This document shows, piece after piece, positions 31,544 through 44,200 of a stretch of 64,000 nucleotides of DNA. The DNA comes from Dendrophyllia cribrosa (lineage: Eukaryota; Cnidaria; Anthozoa; Scleractinia; Dendrophylliidae). The first letter of the stretch is position 1, and every line of letters begins with the position of its first letter. The stretch spans positions 43,132,021-43,196,020 of the forward strand of contig JAJLRJ010000004.1 of assembly GCA_024195265.1 (NCBI GenBank). The letters run 5' to 3'. Made by a program: the position numbers and the translations under genes. Below the pieces are notes generated by a model. The model searched no databases. It was not told the DNA's origin and saw nothing but the letters and a program-made list of their open reading frames with translations.

Positions 31544-34500
31544 TTACCAAGCAAACTTCTTCCTTGCTCTCTTCTGCCCGGGTTTCTTTCTCTCCTTAAT
31601 CCGTGGATCTCTTATCAACAGGCCAGCTAAAACATCAAAATATAAAAAAGAGTAAAAATACTTAGGTAAGGTTACGCAAATATGTTTCGCGTTCGAAGGG
31701 CTTGTGGAGGAGCTAGACTAAACTAAAAGTGGAACGGGCACTTGTATTCACACGATTAGATGATTGTTGGTTAACAAAATTGGTTAACACGATTGCTGGT
31801 TAACACGATTATTGGTTAACAAAATGGCGAAATGGTTAGCAGACACAAGCAGATTGCAATGTATAATAACATGTTCTCAAACCTTGTTGAAGCGGTTCCA
31901 CATAACTATCCTCAAAGTTCAGTAATGCTCGACTGATAGCCAGTCTGATAGCTCCAACTTGACCTACAGAGCAGTCAAAACTATTGTTAGTACACTCTGT
32001 ATGTGAAACATAAATGGACTCGCAACAGGGGGACTACTGTACCCTAGACATGGCATGACAACTGATAGCTTCCGAGATTCTACTGAGCCCGCGATTTTTG
32101 TGGGATACGTTGCTTAGTAACTGAGATATATAATTATAATTATATAATAATTTATTAATTTCTATTACGCACATTCCATAAAATGATCACATGCGCATTA
32201 CATGTACAATTCTATTAAAATAATAATTATAATGTGACATCAAGTTGGCGTGACATCAAGTTGATGTCACATCAAGTTGACGTGACAACTTTCGGGGAAA
32301 TGGCTGTGGCGCCAGATGGCAGGGACGTTTAGGATTGCTATTCAAGTGAATTCAGGGGAGTATCAAATAGTTGACTCGTTTACAAACCTACAAACAGCTT
32401 TTCTATTCGCTAGAAGCTACCGTAAAAGTAAAAAGTAAAAGGAATCACTGACCTGATGTTCCGCCGCCAATAACACCACAATCTACGTCATATTCTCCAA
32501 CTGCATCAACAGTAAGAAATGGGTACATGACTTGCTTCCTGCAAAAGTTTAAAGGACATTCGCCGTAACCCTAACATATTACTTCATAGGTTCAGAAGAC
32601 AGGGTCCTCTGTAAGAACAGAGTTCTCCAGAGTATACAGGTAATAGCGGAGACTGGCCCGGCTGCGGAGCCCCATACTCATAGAACCTATGCCCTCATTT
32701 TTCATGGTCATGGCTAGCGGAATGTTTCGCGGGCGCTGTCTGCAACAAAAACATGTGTGTCGGAGATGTGTGTCGCGCAAAGCTAGCGCGCATGTGCGTA
32801 TGACGCCACACAACATCCGGGATCTTAGCGGAGGACTAGCTCGCGGGCGCGTATGACGTCGCAAAATATGCGCGTACGACGTCATGTTGAAACCAAAGCG
32901 AGGCTTTTTTTTCGCGCGGTTACACGGCCGAATGTCACGTCAGCTGGGAAAACACTTTGATGTTTTGCTGTGTTTACTGAGCGGAGAAAACGGTTTAAAT
33001 TAAAGTCGTTATTTTCCTGCATTTTTTCGTGGTTTGCTACTCAAGACAGGGATGCTAATTAAGGGATACTCAGGAGCCGCTTTAGTGGAAAAAGAAGAGC
33101 TTTCAGGGATAAAATCTTGCTTCGAGGAACTATATACGTTTTTAGCAATGCGAGAGATGGGTTCGTTTTACGGATTTCAGCACCAAAGCGGAGATTTAAA
33201 GAATTTCCAAGCACAGTAGTCGCCGGAGGGACTTAAAGGTAAAACAAATTACATTTTTCGATGGAAATTTATCTAGATATCAATCTGTGATTGAGTTTTT
33301 GTTAATGTGTTCTCGTTAGTTTTGGAGAATTGTTTTTAAACGTGTAGCTTAAATTCAGTTGTATTAATTTCTTGAATTTCATCGAAGACACGGCTCGGCC
33401 TCGATGCGCGTTTTCCGTTTTGCTTTTCAACATAAACTAATGGAGATTTGAATAAAATTTATCGAAAGAAGATTGTGTTGTCCATTTTTATGTGTTTGTT
33501 CATTCATTACATAGGTTGAAAAGCGATTTTATGTAAACAAAACAAGACTTGAATTTTATTATAGTTCTAACTTCACTCGCGTGGCCGTATGCAAATATGT
33601 TTGTATTTTTGGCAATTTTGATTTCCAAATCAGTTTCTCAGGCATTTTTTGACAAGCTACAACTGTATTTTTTAACAGTAGTCGTAATAGTTATTCTAGA
33701 CGGAGAAAAAGTTGTTTTTGTGAACTTTTGTACGGTCTAAATGTACTGTGCAGACGGTCGGGTAATACTGTTTTTGAGAATTGCTAAAATTGAAAAATAG
33801 CCCGGTCGTCAATATTAATCTTAATTCTTGTGCTTCCGACCTTTCACCTATTAGTTAAGTTTCATCTTAGTTAAGCTTGTTCAGAGGGTCTTCAGAGGGC
33901 GCCGCTGTTAGGCTAAGCCTAACTATATATATTATGGAATAGACATTTAAAACCCTTTAACTGCCATGAGTGCCAAAAATCAAAATTAAAGAAAACTTTT
34001 AAGTTTCGTTTTGTAAAATAATGATAAACAAATGGTACCATGCAAAAGTACTGCTGAAGAGGTTTCATTTGAATGGTCACACCATAGAATTTCATCAACA
34101 GACTCGGAAGTTAGAACAAATGGTACCATGCAAAAGTACTGCTGAAGAGGTTTCATTTGAATGGTCACACCATAGGATTTCGTCAACAGACTCAAAAGTT
34201 AGAACAAATGGTACCATGCAAAAGTACTGCTGAAGAGGTTTCATTTGAATGGTCACACCATAGGATTTCATCAACAGACTCAAAAGTTAGAACAAATGGT
34301 ACCATGCAAAAGTACTGCTGAAGAGGTTTCATTTGAATGGTCACATCATAGGATTTCATCAACAGACTCAAAAGTTAGAACAAATGGTACCAAGCAAAAG
34401 TACTGCTGGAGAGGTTTCATTTGAATGGTCACATCATAGGATTTCATCAACAGACTCAAAAGTTAGAACAAATGGTACCAAGCAAAAGTACTGCTGGAGA

Positions 34501-37500
34501 GGTTTCATTTGAATGGTCACATCATAGGATTTCATCAACAGACTCAAAAGTTAGAACAAATGGTACCATGCAAAAGTACTGCTGAAGAGGTTTCATTTGA
34601 ATGGTCACACCATAGGATTTCATCAACAGACTCAAAAGTTAGAACAAATGGTACCAAGCAAAAGTACTGCTGGAGAGGTTTCATTTGAATGGTCACACCA
34701 TAGGATTTCATCAACAGACTCAAAAGTTAGAACAAATGGTACCATGCAAAAGTAGTGCTGAAGAGGTTTCATTTGAATGGTCACATCATAGGATTTCATC
34801 AACAGACTCAAAAGTTAGATCTACATTACATGTCTCCATAATTGACTCTGAAAGAGTTAAGATAGAAGTGACCTCCTGCTAATCCTTTTGTACTGATATC
34901 CCAATGGATTTAGCCTCTTTCGAGGCTTTTCTGACCGGCGTATTTTCGAGAGATACGCCAAACGTGAGTCTCCCTCCTCGCAGATTAGAAAGGATTTTTA
35001 GGCAAAAATGTAAAAAAATAAAAATAGCAAGAAATGGTAAGGAACAGAATGGAATGAACTTGAATGGAAAAGCGAAAAACATGGGGTTGACTGCGTTTCT
35101 CTCTTCTTAATAAGCACACTTAATAGGATCGATTTTCTAGACTCTAACTGTCAGTAAACAGTTATTTTTTAAAGGCATTGGAAACAGAAGTTAGACGTTA
35201 GGTAAAATCTAGATCTCGCTTTAAAAATCGGCCCTTAGATTCTAGGTCGTTTGTTTTATTTGGGGCAGAACATACCTGTCCTCCACTTTGCCAAAATACT
35301 GAGTGATAGGAACGTTGTTGATAGTTACGTTTCCCGAGCCTTTCTTGGCCATGACTTCTGCAATTGCACGTTTGCGGTGCCCTGGAACGAACAAAGAGTA
35401 ATTTTACATCCTAAGTGACTACATCGTGAGACAATATGGTACTGCTATATTGAAGCAAGTAGAGCCATTATGGACGTCTTGCATTACTCATACAATCAAA
35501 TTAAAACAAAATGCCAGCCAATAGTAATGCATTAATAAAGAACGGTTTTTCTTTGATTGTCTAAAAACCAAAGAAATCACTCTGACCAATCAAAACAGAT
35601 ACAAAGACGCACATAGCCCAATGAACAAATCAGCACTTGAAGCAAATACATGTAGCCAGCGCCAAGCGCGGGAAAACGCGTGCTCGCCATCGGTTGTAAA
35701 AGTGGCGCGTGTTTTTCTTTGTTTGTTTGTTTATTTGCTGTTGTATTTTTTATCTTTTAAACCAAATGCGAAACTTTGCTATTCAAAAACAAGCAAATGC
35801 AAATAACTTTCGACACTAAATTGAAAACAGTTGTAACACAAATTCCATCCAAATGCTCAGATACGCTTTACAATTTAACTGAGGATACGAACACACAAAT
35901 TAATGACAGACGCCATCAGTCCATTTATATATCACTCCACCACCCCACCCAAGAATGAATGTGAACATGCCAGACAGCGATAGCGCATGTAAAGCCGGCT
36001 TATTTGAACGGTCACGCAACGGCCGAAGAGGCCCAAATAGCAGCATTTATAGGTAATGTTACACAAGAAGCAAGCCTTTGAAGCTGGTTTCTCGCTTTAT
36101 TACTGAATATGAACAACGGGTCACATTGACTTAACTTACCTACGGCAAAAGCTTCACCTTTCTCATTTAGCTGTGACAAATAATGACAACAAACAAAGTT
36201 TCGTAATTAAACAAATAAATCAAGCTTACTTGACACTTGACACTTGCAAACGTATTTGCAACTGACTAAATATTTTTAATCTACAAGGATATTAACTGGC
36301 AGCACATAAAAAGGAACTCATTGAGGGACAGTTTGGCCAGCCTAAGTTGGCTGGTGAAAACAAAAATATGCCTTCTCCTATCACCACTCATGCTTCAGTC
36401 GCCTTCATGCAAAACAGACCACCAGCTAAACATCAACGCTATTAGAGCAGTTTTCAATTGAGTGTCGTTAGACCAAAACCAAAGTAATCACTCTGGCCAA
36501 TCACAGAACTCGCAGACAATCCGATGAACCAATCAGAACTCGAACAAATACATGTAGCCGGCGCCAAGCGCGGGAAAACGCCTGTGACTATTAAGTCACG
36601 GTTGGTTTTTGGATTTACTTCTGATTGGTTAAGAAGTGGCGCGAGATGTTTTAGCCAATCACAAAGCACAGAAATGCAAAACCAAAGCAATCGCTAAATT
36701 ATAGGCCGCGAGATTAACGGACAGGAGGTGAACCCACTGACGCGAATAAATTATTCTCTTTGCTCTAGCCTTAAGATGGGAACATGCTAAGCCTGTTCCA
36801 GGCGTTCAGATAGTGGGGAACGAAGGATAGGCGGCACGCAAAGGAAAAATATTTCGAGTGCTGACGAAGAGGGATGCTCGGTTTTCCCTCTCATTCGCGC
36901 GCGGGTTTTTAGCGGCTCCCGGCCCCACGATCGTAAAGCCTGGAATTGCAGGTGCCACGAAGCTCTTTAGAAGCTCTTATTTCATTGGATCCGGGTATCA
37001 CGAAACTCTATTGTTTCAGGGCTAGGGTCCATTCTTCTGTCGCCCTGGAACTGGCTAGCGCATGCATGCTCTGAGAACGCTGTTAATTGAATACCACCAT
37101 TAGCAACACCTCTTTATGCCTACCGTCTTTTCTACAGCTTTCATTCCTTGTATTGGAATAACTTCTAAGAATCTAAGCAAAAAGGGAGTCGCTAGGTCTG
37201 CATTTGGGTGACTGGCTAATTTCTTGAGCCGATGGAGAATGACATCATACTGCAATAAAAAAGTTTTAGTAGTGCTAAATGTAGTTTTCCACAACATTTG
37301 TACAGCTATAATTGCAATTATACATTTCATTTCTCTCAGTACTGTAAGTTGACGTAATTCTACCTTCAGTTTGTGTGTAATAAAGTTCCTTAAAATAATA
37401 CCAAAAAAGGTAAAGTTCCCATACCTCTTTGTCCGTCAGATTTTCATTGATATTTCTTTCAAGCTCTGGTTTTCCAATCCACCTCATCTTTGGCTGACGA

Positions 37501-37776
37501 CTGGGCTTTGTGCTACACAAAAACAATAAAAATATAAACGATGGAATCCTGAAATATTCATAATGGTGGCATCAATTTTGGACAACAAATACTTCAACTA
37601 AGAAGAAGAATTATTCATCATAATAAGTCATGATATATACATTAAAAGGCCCAAACTAACAGTCGGTCGGTCAAGGGGTGTAAGTGGCCAATGCTAATTT
37701 AGTATAATCTTTTGAATCTTTAAATATGGTGACCTACACCTATTTACTTTATCAGACGTTTTAGGAATAAATGTAC

Positions 37777-37831
<55 letters not shown>

Positions 37832-38184
37832 AAAACACCAACACTGCCTTTAATGAAAAATATATCAATAAAAGACTAAAAAAAAGATAGTACAAAGTTA
37901 ATGTAAAGTATAATTACATTTTCAGATTTATGAAAATCAAGAGCACTTCTTTTAAAAAAAAACTATATTACATCTCAACTGGCCAATCAACTGCAACTGC
38001 AACACTGTAAATCCTTGGCAACCTAGGTCCTGGGTACCCTAACGTAACTTACCGGTATGTCTGGTTATGTTGACTTATGAATGCAACAAAACCTAATCTT
38101 ACTAAGAAAAATCACCAAAAGTTAAAAAAAGAAAATTACAAGGAAAAAAAAATAAAAATAAATAGAAATAGTGTTCTCAATGCC

Positions 38185-38221
<37 letters not shown>

Positions 38222-41200
38222 AAATCAGTGTTTCAATTCCTCACTTTTGTACTAATGCACCCAAATTAATGCATAATTTGCCATGCAACTCATGTGCGTG
38301 TAAACCATAAATCTGCAGATAACAGCTGAACTGTAATAACTACCGTGTGGCACAATGGTGGAAAGCGTGGGGGAAAATCGGATGATAGTTCGGCAAGTTA
38401 CATGCTTCCTAACGACTCAGTGACATCTTCTGATGGCAGCCAGAAATATAAAACAGGATGAAATTGGAAACATGGAAATGCATTACATTTCTGTGCTTCA
38501 GAAACCTGATAATCCACTTGAATAGTTTCCCAAAGCACCATAAGAGAGAACGTGAAGAAACACACAGCGATCATTGAGTAATTGGACGTTCTTCTCACCT
38601 TTCTGTTTTCTTTTCACTGTCTGATTTGTCATCACCACTAGAATCTGATTTGGCTTCCTCCTCAATTGACTCAATCAATTCTCTGTCAAAGGGTCATTTG
38701 TAAATAACAAAGTTAGTGTCCAGGCCTTTCTGATTTGTGTTGTCATTCTCACATAATTAACACAGTCTGATGTTTCATATGTACATGTACACTACATGTG
38801 TAACACAGACTACAAGACAGCAAGTGCATGTGGCCTTGGCAAAAAATCTGTAGCAATTACGAATAAGGATAGCCAGAGCCAAACATATGAGATACACTGG
38901 GCTGTTGGTTCCATCTATCTTTAACTGCAGCAGGTACATAACAATTATTTCAGAAGACAGGGTTCTCAATAACTTTTTAATCAACTGTTCTATTTCAGTT
39001 AACAGCCGTAACAATGTGGCACATGGCCAAAAGGTCTTGCGTACTAAACTTTGTATTGAAATATTTAATTCACAGTCGTAACACTTACTAGTGACACCCC
39101 TCACAGGTGTTACAGGTTACGGGTTCAACTGAGAACACTGGAAGAGCAATAGCAATAGCAATATCACATGTTCCAGGTGGTAATGAATCGTTTAAAGACA
39201 AAACCAACCCTTGAGGTACTGTACATCAATCCTTTAACTCTGACTCACAATGTACCTTTCAGTTTCCTTTATGACCTCACTGCTTTCTGTCTTTTCATCA
39301 TCACTAGAATCTGAGCTGGTATCCAAGCCTGTTTCTGAGCTGGTATCAGAGCTGTACCCTCCATCACTTGTCGTTGACAGCTCACTGTCACTTGATTCAA
39401 TTCCTTCACTTATTTCTGCTGCAGCATTTAACTTTGGCTCCTCACCAGCATCTAACTTAGCACTTTGTTCATAAATTTCCTAAAAGAAAGAAATTACCGT
39501 AAAAAAATGGTGTATTCAAGCCACACTTTTTTGCCCAAAATGTTTTCTCAAAATTGGGGTGCGGCTTATACACCGGTGTTTACAGAAGTTTAAACATAAT
39601 ATAATCAACTCAGACACTCTTGTAAGGCAAACATCCCTGTAAGGCAGACACCCATGCAGGCTGTAAGGCGGACACCTAGGCTGTAAGGTAGACAACCAGG
39701 CTGTAAGGAAGACAACTAGGCTGTAAGGTAGACACCCAGGCTGTAAGGTGGACACCCGTGCTATAAAGCAGACACCCATGCTATAAGGCAGACACCCAGG
39801 CTGTAAAGTGGATGCCTCTCTCAGGCAGACACCCAGGCTGAAAGGCGGACACACAGGCTGTAAGGTGGACAGACAGTGGTCAGTAAGTCCCAGCCAAATT
39901 TCAAGTGTTTGCCTGAACCTATAAACTCTTTATAGGGCAGACCCACTCTCTAAGGCAGACACCTACATGTACATATACATGTAAATGTATGGCTTAGAGA
40001 AAGTGCACTGCAATAACTAATAAGAGACAATGTGTAGTTAAAAGGTAATGTAATAGAGCGGTTTTCAATTGAGTGTCAAAAGTAATTATGTGATTGCTTT
40101 GGTTTTACATTGCTGTACATTGTGATCGGTATTGTGACTCACACCACTTTCTCAACCAATCAGAAGTAAAACCAAAACCAATCGTAATTTGCTCCCAGGC
40201 ATTTTCCTGCACTTGAAGCCGGCTACATGTGCTTCTTTTTCTAGAAGAAAAAAAAACGGTCCAAAAATGCTATCAGCTAATAAAACTCGAACACTGCAGC
40301 ACTTTGTCTTTGTGTACTTGATTCCTCTTGGGATTACTGTTTTCACTGCTTTTTAACCGCTCAAGTTGTTGGTTTCACTGCTTTTCATGTTCGTCTCACT
40401 TGAAAAATGCGCGAGTCGGTCAGGGTTAGGCCAGTTAAGTTTTGGCTTAGGGTTAGTGTTTGGAAAAGCACGGAAAAAGCACAAGTTCAGATGGCCAAGT
40501 TTGGGTCTGTGCTGCTAAATCCCGCTCAAGAAAAAAAACCAATCCCGGACAGAAGTTCGTTCCCTCAAAACCGCTTCATTTTATCGCCAATAGTCAGCCA
40601 CTTAGTTTCGCACTATCTCCTTTGTGGACCTCCTAAGAAGCGCTCCCGATTCTCTGCTGCCGGCACATAGCCTTTGCCTACCTCACTTCGAGCTGCCCAA
40701 AGCTGTATTTTTTTTTAAGCACTTCGGATATTGGGCATTTCGACCACGGCACGGGATGGCAAATGGGCCACAACTCACAACGTTGTCCCTTTTTGATCTG
40801 AAATGATTGCAGACTTTCCCGCCGGCTCGTACTTGTCCACCAACGTCCATTTTTCACCACGAGCGCTGAATGACGCTTTGGACGCAAGGTATGACAAGAA
40901 ACACGACTCGTTTCTTTGAGAGGTGCTAGAGACTTAAGGATTTCCGGACTTCATGATGTCCTTCCCTCGCCGAGCGGGCCTTAAACATGGCTTAAACCAG
41001 CGCTCAACCCCTGAGCTGTTCGCTGCTCAGCCATGTTGTTGTAAGTGGCGAACGCCATCGATACGCCCGCCTTAAAAAACGTTATGTTCGTTCAGGTCGT
41101 TGGCGCGGGTCAGGAGTATTGCGGTTGCATATTCTCACGGCCAATCTGCTTTTTGTAATGGCGTCGTTAAACTTCTAGCTGCAGTTTTTGAAGGAACTAC

Positions 41201-44200
41201 GGTCGGATTGTACAGTCAGAGCACTAGAGGGCCAGAACTCTGCTGTTTCAGGTAGTTTGTTTTAGTTAGTTTTTCTTTTCCATGCGTTATTTCTCTAAAA
41301 CGACGGAAAAACTAGCATAAAAATATTCTGAACGATGTCTTGCAGTTAACTTGTAGGTCACATGCCTAAAATGAGGCAAACCAGAGCGAGAAAAACAAAA
41401 CAAGGCATAAAATTTGACATGGAATGGTTAGACTCCGACCCTTGTTTTGGAATTTTCCACTTAGCATAGTATTCCAATTGGCCCTTCAATTGTTGAGTTG
41501 TTTAACTGGATTAAAAATTGACGCTGATCCTGGGTTAGCCTAATCATGCTTTGAACAACCTGGCTTTGTTTATTTATTTATTTATTTATTTATTTATTTT
41601 ATTTACAAACTTCACCAAAAAGGCAGGGACACCTCCCAGAGCATAATATTTTATGCTCCCTTACGAGGTACCTTGCTCATGAAAGAAAAATTGAAAAAAA
41701 CTTCTTGGACTGACTGCACTGCTGTTGGCTTTATGCCTTCTCAATTGTTATACATGTACATGTAGTGCTGGAAGTTGTGATGATGGAATGGGCCCTTTTT
41801 TATTCTGTTATGGTTGATTCTGGTGTAAAGCAATCTTTTGAGCCTTCTGAATTTACATGTACCCTGAATGAGAGACAACAGAGTTTTCATCTAATTTTCT
41901 ACATTTCTCTGAAATGCAGTCAGACATTAAATTGATTTTCCAGCTGTTGTGATCATTTGACTATACTTTACATGTAGGTTCACTTACAAATAATAAATCA
42001 TGGAAGCCAACTTGGCCAGTAAAAAAAGCTGCATACAATGGCCGGCCACGCTTATCCACAATTTGAGCTGCAAAGAGGAAAGTACATGTACATGTACCAT
42101 TAACAATTTAACAAACATCAATTCAAGAAAAATCCCACATTTAATTTTGTAAAATTATTGAAAAATAAATGGTACCATGTAAAAATACTGCTGAAGAGGT
42201 TTCATTTGAATAGTTACTCTATGGGATTTCGTCCACAGACTCAGAAGTTAGAACTACACTACATGTCTCCATTATTGACCCTGGGAGTGAAAGGGTTCAT
42301 TATAGGAGAAGGAAACAGTCAGGATGTTTGATAGAGAGAACTTTGCTTGGGCAATTCTGGTATACATTTTACTGTACAGAGCAATTCAATATTATTCATT
42401 ACAGTACATGTATATTCAGTATAATGCTGTAACTATTATATTTAAATGTGCTTTGATTGAAAAATGTCGGTAGTCATTGGGTACATGAGAGATTAAAGCA
42501 AAAAGTAAAAGGTTAGTACTAACAAATTAAGGGAATTTCAGGCCAGTACTGTACATGTATGCCCTGTTACCGTACCCTGACCCAATCCTTCCATATTGGA
42601 CAGAGAATATTTTGCACTGCAGTTTCTTACCTCTTCTTTGGTAAAGCAGTTCTGGGTCCTGTAAAGGTTTAAAGTAAAAGAAACAATCAACTGAATGTAA
42701 CTATGTTGTGGTTCAGATTGCATGATTGTAAAACTACACCACTGTGCATGTTGGGGAACTTACATCAGGAGGCAGAACCTCCCAAAAGCTCAATTACCAC
42801 AAGGTTGGAAACTTAATTTTGAAAGCATTCGCCATTTGGCTTGTGACTTTCAGAACTACACTAAAAATGTACACATTTTGTTCACCCAAGCAGATTTGAC
42901 ACTTGTGGGCAAGTGCTAATTTCTATCCCTGCTACCAATGATACATTTGCACATACAAGTACATGTACAGTAGTTTGCTGTCCTCTGCTATAGTGTACAA
43001 CAGAAAAAAATATTTGTGCGACATTAACTACATGTAACTGCCAAGTACTGAATTGATCACCTTAAAAAGAGGTCGTGCATCTTTGGCATACAGTCCTGAT
43101 GGCATCAAGTACTCAACAGCTTCCTGAATGTAAAATGACATCAATAGTGTAATTTAGATTACTGAAAAGGGTCATGAAATGGAGAATCTACACCCTCCTT
43201 ACAATGGAGCTGCATACACCAATGATGGGATAAACTCTAAATCTTAAAACCAGAGCATGTCAAAATGCTTGGGCCTGGTGGGAAGGCAGGGGGCGATGTT
43301 GGCTTCTAATCCAAGGAAGAAAGTACAGAAACAGTTCTGGTTAGTTACTGACAATGCTGTAGAATAAATTATCTGAGCTACATGTACAATGTACATGCAT
43401 GCCAATGTAATGAAATGGAATAAGCCATGCAGGGTGAAAGGAGCCTTATTGTATTTTACATTTAATATTGCTTCACTCAGAAATTTCCTTGCTCTTGTTC
43501 AGTGTACATGTAGTATACAGTAGTTCTAGCTTTTAAATCTGTGGATAAAAAACCAAAGCAGCCAAAGAGTGCATTCAAAAGAGACTCTTGACTAACACTT
43601 TCTTTTGGTGGTACAAGTATTTGTTTTTTAATATTCAAATCAAATTAAATTTGGTTCATGTAGTTTTTCTCTTGTTTAAATCTTGGCCACTATTGGAAGT
43701 GAAAAAGTTCATATAACCTTGGTGAACATTGCTAAAGACAGTGCTTGTTAATTATAATAAGTTAATGTTGATTCAGTGAATGTTGTGAATTTTCAATACC
43801 TTTACATCTTTATCACTAAATGTATCTGGATCCTTCCCCATTATTTTTGCAAGCCACTGTCGATACCTCACATATTTAGCCGCCATTTGCTGCATTAATG
43901 GATCTGGACATGAAAAGTACAGTAAATTAAGACATTTGATGGAAGGTGCACATCTTTCTTTTAAGTTTTGAAATAAAAAGTAATCCAAAGGTTCATACCA
44001 GCAAGATATACCTTGGGGAGTGGGGGGGAGAGGGGCATGTGCATTGTTTCAAAATTTTTATACAACCCAGTTGTACCCCTGTAATTGTCAGATAGGAGAC
44101 TACCATCTACAGTAATGTAGCTTAATAAACTAACACTGCATGTGCGCTAAATCAATTCCTTGTGGATGAGTTTCTGATCAAAATTACTTGTTTCCCCAAT

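Noticed and set aside
37777..38220. CRISPR-like spacing of ATT repeats
   Set aside because: Plain trinucleotide microsatellites in an intron; no spacer-repeat structure.
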